This document shows positions 46,022 through 49,258 of a stretch of 49,258 nt of DNA, piece after piece (within the stretch, counting starts at the first letter, position 1; each line of letters begins with the position of its first letter). Below the pieces are notes generated by a model, which made no database searches, was not told the origin of the DNA, and worked only from the letters and a program-made list of their open reading frames with translations. Source of the stretch: a virus; the IMG/VR virus record IMGVR_UViG_3300045996_001332, positions 1 through 49,258 of that record, one strand, 5' to 3'. Made by a program: the position numbers and the translations under genes.

Positions 46022-46542
46022 CGGACATCACCCTGGTCCGCCAGCAGCCGGTGGAGATCACCGACGCCGAGAAGGATGCCGCTCGGCGGGTCCTGTTCGG
46101 CATCGTCGACGGCCTGGGCGAGCGCGGCCGCAAGCAGTGGCGCCGCTTCGTGAACGGCCTGATGCGCCTCGAGCCGGGCGAGATGGTCGAGATCAAGACG
46201 CGCAAGCCCCGGAGCGGCCCATTCCACCGCCGGCACATGGTGCTGGAGCAGACGCTCTTCGAGCAGCAGGAGCGCTTCGCGATCTTCGATCCGGTGTTCC
46301 GCGACTGGCTGAAGGTCGGCGCCGGGCACGTGATCTGGTGCCCGGGCCCGAAGGGCGGGGTGTTCCCGGTGCCGCAGTCCATCGCGTACGACCAGCTGGA
46401 AGACGACGAGATGCGCGAGTTCCACGACAAGGTCGTGGCGTTCGTGCGCACCGAGCACGCGGCCAAGACGCTGTGGCCGCACCTCAGCCCAGCCGCCCGG
46501 ATCGACATGGTCGAAGGGCTGCTGGCGCAATTCAACGAGTGA
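46018..46542 (+). CDS. DUF1367-like hypothetical protein
   Basis: The 174-residue protein starts at ATG 46018 (ATGA overlap). Segments RKPRSGPFHRRHMVLEQTLF, VFPVPQSIAYDQLEDDEMRE and FHDKVVAFVRTEHAAKTLWP recall the DUF1367 family found in nin-type regions of lambdoid phages. Function unknown. Upstream frame from 45898 overlaps RusA and is not used. Confidence 0.7.
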   Translation: MTDITLVRQQPVEITDAEKDAARRVLFGIVDGLGERGRKQWRRFVNGLMRLEPGEMVEIKTRKPRSGPFHRRHMVLEQTLFEQQERFAIFDPVFRDWLKVGAGHVIWCPGPKGGVFPVPQSIAYDQLEDDEMREFHDKVVAFVRTEHAAKTLWPHLSPAARIDMVEGLLAQFNE

Positions 46543-46556
46543 ACGAGGAGAAAAGC

Positions 46557-46865
46557 ATGAGGGGAAGACTTCTTGCATCGGCGGCCATGGCAGTGATGGC
46601 CGCGGGTATGGCGGCCGTGGCCGCGCCCGGCGCGCCGTCCATGCAGCAGGAGCTGCGGAACGCGGGCACCAGTGCCAGCAGCCAGCCCGCGAAGGCGGAC
46701 CGGGGGGGCCTGAGCTCGCGGACGATCCAGGCGGCATTCGGTGGTTACGGCTTTGGCAGCCGCGGCAGCGCGCGCCGCCGCGGGCCGGGCTGGACGCAGG
46801 CGCACGTGAAGCGCATGGCCAGGAAGGCGCGGAACGTCGCCCGCAACCGTAAGGCGCACCGCTGA
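46557..46865 (+). CDS. Small exported basic protein
   Basis: The 102-residue protein has a clear signal peptide: MRGRLLASAAMAVMAAGMAA followed by VAAPGAPS with a likely cut after an Ala-x-Ala. The mature part is Gly/Arg-rich (GYGFGSRGSARRRGPGW) and ends with a strongly basic helix (RMARKARNVARNRKAHR). GAGGAG stands 6 nt before the ATG. An exported protein is unusual in a replication/nin-like region. Function unknown; periplasmic action is inferred from the signal. Confidence 0.7.
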   Translation: MRGRLLASAAMAVMAAGMAAVAAPGAPSMQQELRNAGTSASSQPAKADRGGLSSRTIQAAFGGYGFGSRGSARRRGPGWTQAHVKRMARKARNVARNRKAHR

Positions 46866-47317
46866 TGAAGCGAACGGCCATCCGCCGCCGCGTGCGCGCC
46901 GATGGGCCCACGGCTCCCCGCGAGGTGAAACCCTGGGCCCGGCCGACCGTGCGGCCGGTTTCCCGTGGAACGTACGCGGGCAGCACGAGCGGCACGCCGG
47001 TGGCGAAGGAGAACGCGCTGCAGCACGCCGGCTACATGGACGCGGTCCGGTCGCTGGCGCGGTGCATGCGATGCGGCCGCGGGCTGCTGCGTGCCGTCTT
47101 CTGCCACCGCGACTGCGGTAAGGGCACCGGCCTGAAGACGGATTGTCGGGAGGGCTGGGCCGGCTGCGACGAGTGTCACCACTTGGTGGGCACCAGCGGG
47201 CAGCTGCCGAAGCCGGTTCGCCGCGCCGTGGAGCTGATGCTCGGCGCGCTAACCCGGCACGAAGTGGGCGCCGCTGGCGCATGGCCGGCAGGGTTGCCGG
47301 CATGGGAGGTTCGATGA
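46865..47317 (+). CDS. HNH/YbcO-like nuclease candidate
   Basis: The 150-residue protein has a basic N-terminus (RTAIRRRVRADGPTAPRE) and a zinc-type nuclease core: CMRCGRGLLRAVFCHRDCGK, then GLKTDCREGWAGCDECHHLV with CxxC, CxxxC and CxxCHH. The H-x-(D/n)-GKG-xGLK pattern recalls the YbcO/DUF1364 and Ref-like HNH nucleases of nin regions. It would act on recombination intermediates. Overlaps neighbours at both ends. Confidence 0.7.
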   Translation: MKRTAIRRRVRADGPTAPREVKPWARPTVRPVSRGTYAGSTSGTPVAKENALQHAGYMDAVRSLARCMRCGRGLLRAVFCHRDCGKGTGLKTDCREGWAGCDECHHLVGTSGQLPKPVRRAVELMLGALTRHEVGAAGAWPAGLPAWEVR

Positions 47318-47826
47318 GCAGGGCGCTGGTGGAGAAGATCAAGGCGCGGTGCATCGAGGATGGAGGCTGCCTGATCTGGCAGGGACCCACCACGCCCGCG
47401 GGGATGCCGTGGATGAAGCACGAAGGCAATTCGAAGGCCATGGTCCGCCGGGTCCTGTACGAGGCGCAGCACGGTTCGATTGCCCCCGGCCTGCTGGTTT
47501 CACCGACCTGCGGCCACAAGCAATGCCTGGCGTGCCTGGAGGCGATGACGCCGGCGGCCAGCAAGGCAATCGCGGCGGCGCGCGGCGCGTACAGGAGCCA
47601 AGCGCGGGTTCGGCGGCGGGTCGCGACGATGCGCGCCCGCTCCAAGTACACGGAGGACGTGATCGCCAGCATCCGGCTCGCCGCCAGCGCCAAGGAAGCG
47701 CAAGAGCAAACCGGGGCCAGCCTCCCTTACGTCTATGCGATCCGCGCTGGCGCGGCGCGCGCGGACCTCACGACTCCCTTTGCCGGGCTGGGCGCCAGAG
47801 CCAGCACCGAAAGGCGGGCAGCATGA
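47314..47826 (+). CDS. HNH-like endonuclease with C-terminal HTH
   Basis: The protein has 170 residues from ATG 47314 (GGGAGGT upstream); an ATG at 47302 adds four residues. The N-terminal part (GGCLIWQGPTTPAGMPWMKH, VRRVLYEAQHGSIAPGLLV, then SPTCGHKQCLACLEAM) matches the free-standing HNH proteins of phages. The C-terminus (KYTEDVIASIRLAASAKEAQ, TGASLPYVYAIRAG) is an HTH. This is a homing-type layout, but the gene is integrated in the operon by overlaps. Confidence 0.7.
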   Translation: MSRALVEKIKARCIEDGGCLIWQGPTTPAGMPWMKHEGNSKAMVRRVLYEAQHGSIAPGLLVSPTCGHKQCLACLEAMTPAASKAIAAARGAYRSQARVRRRVATMRARSKYTEDVIASIRLAASAKEAQEQTGASLPYVYAIRAGAARADLTTPFAGLGARASTERRAA

Positions 47827-48110
47827 CCAAACGCACCGGCTTCTGCCAGGAAGCGTGGCTCCTCATCGCCGAAGGCGGCGGGTGGTGGAGAGCCAGCGAC
47901 ATCCTCGAGCAGCTGCCTTCCGGCATTGAAGTGGACGACGCGTCCTGCCAGCTCTGGATCATGGCCAACCGGCACAACTACCTGAAGCGCCGTGGCCGCG
48001 GCATGAAGGCCGAGTACTGCGTGACTCAAGACTGCGTGACGCCGCGCGGCCTTCCCGTCAGACGAGTGAACCAAGCACTTTTCGGTGCGCAACAGGGCTC
48101 CGTAGCATGA
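47823..48110 (+). CDS. Small winged-helix-like protein
   Basis: The 95-residue protein starts at ATG 47823 (ATGA overlap). It has a wHTH-like layout: CQEAWLLIAEGGGWWRASDI, LEQLPSGIEVDDASCQLWIM, then RHNYLKRRGRGMKAEYCV. It is probably DNA-binding. It is the last gene before the late motif copy at 48098, so it is a candidate late regulator. That role is inference. Confidence 0.68.
   Translation: MTKRTGFCQEAWLLIAEGGGWWRASDILEQLPSGIEVDDASCQLWIMANRHNYLKRRGRGMKAEYCVTQDCVTPRGLPVRRVNQALFGAQQGSVA
48098..48108 (+). promoter_or_regulatory. Late motif, copy 7 with one mismatch (CTCCGTAGCAT)
   Basis: Ten of eleven bases match the late motif, with TAGCAT at 48103-48108. It lies at the 3' end of the wHTH gene. 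There is no ATG 6-7 nt downstream. The first gene after it (48182) has a strong ribosome-binding site instead. It would drive the unknown gene, metallopeptidase, terS and terL. Confidence 0.45.
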
Positions 48111-48181
48111 CCTCACTCGCACCAGTCACCCAATCTGGAAACCGCGGATGGAATCCGCATGCCCGACGCGAGGAGGGGACG

Positions 48182-48847
48182 ATGGACGAACAGCTCAACG
48201 ACCTGTTGGTGAGGTGGCATCGCTGGGGCCAAGCCCCGGCGCACTCCGCCGACGTCGCAATGGGCGACTTCGATGCCATCGTCACTTCCTTGGGGGCAAC
48301 GCGGCGCATCGCGCTGGCATTCCGGGCTCGCAACCTGGCCGCGGGCGTGACCGTCTGGTCGACGCTTCGCGTGCGGCCGGAGGCGATGCAGGAAGCGCTG
48401 GAGGCCTTGGGCGTGGTGATCAGCGAGGAGGGGGCCGAGGCCTTCCCGGCTCCCGAGCCGGTGGCGGATGATGAAGAAGAGGAGGGCGCTCCCCGGGTGC
48501 GCCCCCTGCCGCCGCCCGCGCAGGTGATCGTGGCCGCTGCCGATCGCCCGTTGCCCGCCACGAAGGCGCCGCGGTCGATCTGGGCCCTGGCCGCCAGCTT
48601 CATCGGCGGGCCCGAGGTGGACCACAAGGCCGAGGCCCCGGGCCCGGCCGCGTTGCTGGTGCAGCGCCTGGAGGGCGTGACCCGCTGCGTGGGGCAGGCC
48701 TACCCCATTCGGGAGATCGTGACCGAGGAGGCGGAAGAGCGCGAGCGCCAGCGCCGCGCCCGCCAGACGCCGCCCCGGCCCACCGCCGGCTACAAGACGA
48801 AGAGCCGGAAGCTCCGGCGCCTGATCGGGGAGGACGATGAAGCGTAG
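48182..48847 (+). CDS. Hypothetical protein at the head of the late operon
   Basis: The protein has 221 residues from ATG 48182, chosen for the strong AGGAGGGG just upstream; ATG 48107 is in frame but lies on the late motif and lacks a site. A small inverted repeat GCGGAT/ATCCGC (48144-48158) lies in the presumed leader. The N-terminal 75 residues are helical (LNDLLVRWHRWGQAPAHSAD, ATRRIALAFRARNLAAGVTV); a long acidic then Pro-rich linker follows, and the C-terminus is basic (GYKTKSRKLRRLIGEDDEA). It occupies the place of lambda Q but shows no Q motif. Not recognised. Confidence 0.75.
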   Translation: MDEQLNDLLVRWHRWGQAPAHSADVAMGDFDAIVTSLGATRRIALAFRARNLAAGVTVWSTLRVRPEAMQEALEALGVVISEEGAEAFPAPEPVADDEEEEGAPRVRPLPPPAQVIVAAADRPLPATKAPRSIWALAASFIGGPEVDHKAEAPGPAALLVQRLEGVTRCVGQAYPIREIVTEEAEERERQRRARQTPPRPTAGYKTKSRKLRRLIGEDDEA

Positions 48848-49258
48848 GCAGCCACCGGAGCGCCAGCGGCCCATGCCGCCCGCCTCCCTGGGCAACTTCG
48901 CCGAGACGGGCTGGACCGACTTCCTGCCGGCACCGGAGGTGCTCGCATGGGTGCAGCGCCAGATCCTCGCTGACGACGGCCTGCTCCACAACCCGGACCA
49001 CCGGCACTTGATCGACGCTGACCTGGTGTTCCTGTGGGCGGCCGGCGGATTCGTGCGGCAGGGCCGCTCGATCATCGGGCAAGCCGAGGAGGTCGCCTTC
49101 CGCTGCGGCGCGTGGCAGAAGATGCGCCAGGAGCAGCAGATGCGGGAGTGGTTCGGCCGCGTCCCGAAGTACCTGATCACCCTGGACGCCAGCTACTGCG
49201 CCCAGTGCAGCGACACCGACTTCTGCGCGCTGGTGGAGCACGAGATGTTCCACATCGG
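48837..49258 (+). CDS. Putative phage metallopeptidase, N-terminal part (continues at window start)
   Basis: The gene starts at ATG 48837, overlapping the previous stop by 11 bases, and runs off the window. Its frame joins the one at positions 3-356, so the full protein would have 216 residues. The N-terminus reads MKRRQPPERQRPMPPASLGN and continues with helices. The HEMFH zinc motif lies in the repeated bases near 49240-49254. It overlaps a gene upstream and lies before TerS. Confidence 0.8.
   Translation, partial: MKRRQPPERQRPMPPASLGNFAETGWTDFLPAPEVLAWVQRQILADDGLLHNPDHRHLIDADLVFLWAAGGFVRQGRSIIGQAEEVAFRCGAWQKMRQEQQMREWFGRVPKYLITLDASYCAQCSDTDFCALVEHEMFHI
49132..49258. repeat. Terminal direct repeat, right copy
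   Basis: Identical to bases 1-127. See the left copy. The duplicated bases should be counted once, which makes the metallopeptidase gene whole. Confidence 0.93.

Noticed and set aside
1-49258. CRISPR array, insertion sequence or diversity-generating retroelement
   Set aside because: I found no regularly spaced repeats, no transposase with inverted ends and no reverse transcriptase frame.

Overview
The window is a complete genome of a GC-rich temperate siphovirus. The last 127 bases (49132-49258) repeat the first 127 exactly, and one reading frame runs across the join, so the molecule is best read as a circle of 49,131 bp cut inside a putative metallopeptidase gene. The layout is lambda-like: virion genes, lysis genes, lysogenic-conversion genes, attachment site and integrase, leftward recombination operon, immunity region, rightward replication operon, then back to terminase. 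The phage carries the CCA-bearing 3' part of a tRNA-His(GTG) gene as its likely attP. With the high GC, this suggests a proteobacterial host. A Xanthomonadales host is my guess, not something the sequence shows.

Region by region. 48182-9837: a protein of unknown function, metallopeptidase, TerS, TerL, portal, Mu F-like protein, prohead protease with a nested scaffold, decoration protein, major capsid and head-tail connectors. 9861-20476: tail terminator, tube, chaperone, tape measure, tail tip with NlpC/P60 peptidase, TipJ-like protein and a fiber with an SGNH hydrolase. 20507-22813: two membrane proteins (holin candidates), GH19 endolysin and nested Rz/Rz1, closed by a strong terminator. 22855-25776 (reverse strand): acyltransferase 3 with a tiny zinc-ribbon partner, an HNH protein and unknowns. 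25854-29630: tRNA-His attP, integrase, DUF4224, DUF5131, J-domain and ASCH-like genes in one overlapping reverse operon. 29657-31241: small accessory genes on both strands. 31265-38286 (reverse): PL operon with RecT, YqaJ-type exonuclease, KTSC protein, FtsK-gamma protein, C5 cytosine methyltransferase and a DndC-like PP-loop protein. 38287-40136: immunity region with cI-like repressor, Cro-like regulator and 23-bp-spaced operators. 40137-48110: CII-like regulator, helicase-methyltransferase fusion, DUF1376 and DUF6475-like replication proteins with an iteron-bearing candidate origin, RusA, HNH-type nucleases and small proteins.

The most unusual feature is an 11-bp motif, CTCCCTAGCAT. It occurs six times exactly and once with a single mismatch, only on the plus strand and only in the late region. 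At five sites a start codon lies 6 or 7 nt after the TAGCAT, with no Shine-Dalgarno sequence. This looks like a phage-wide late promoter producing leaderless mRNAs. The cro and repressor promoters also place their -10 boxes 7 to 8 nt before the ATG, so leaderless starts appear to be a general strategy here.

Other items worth attention are the lone DndC-like/C5-methyltransferase pair, the helicase-methyltransferase, a phage protein with an FtsK gamma domain, a lambda-like origin inside a replication gene, a 54-residue membrane protein transcribed with the repressor, and an out-of-phase RusA gene. All calls come from reading the sequence; no database search was run.
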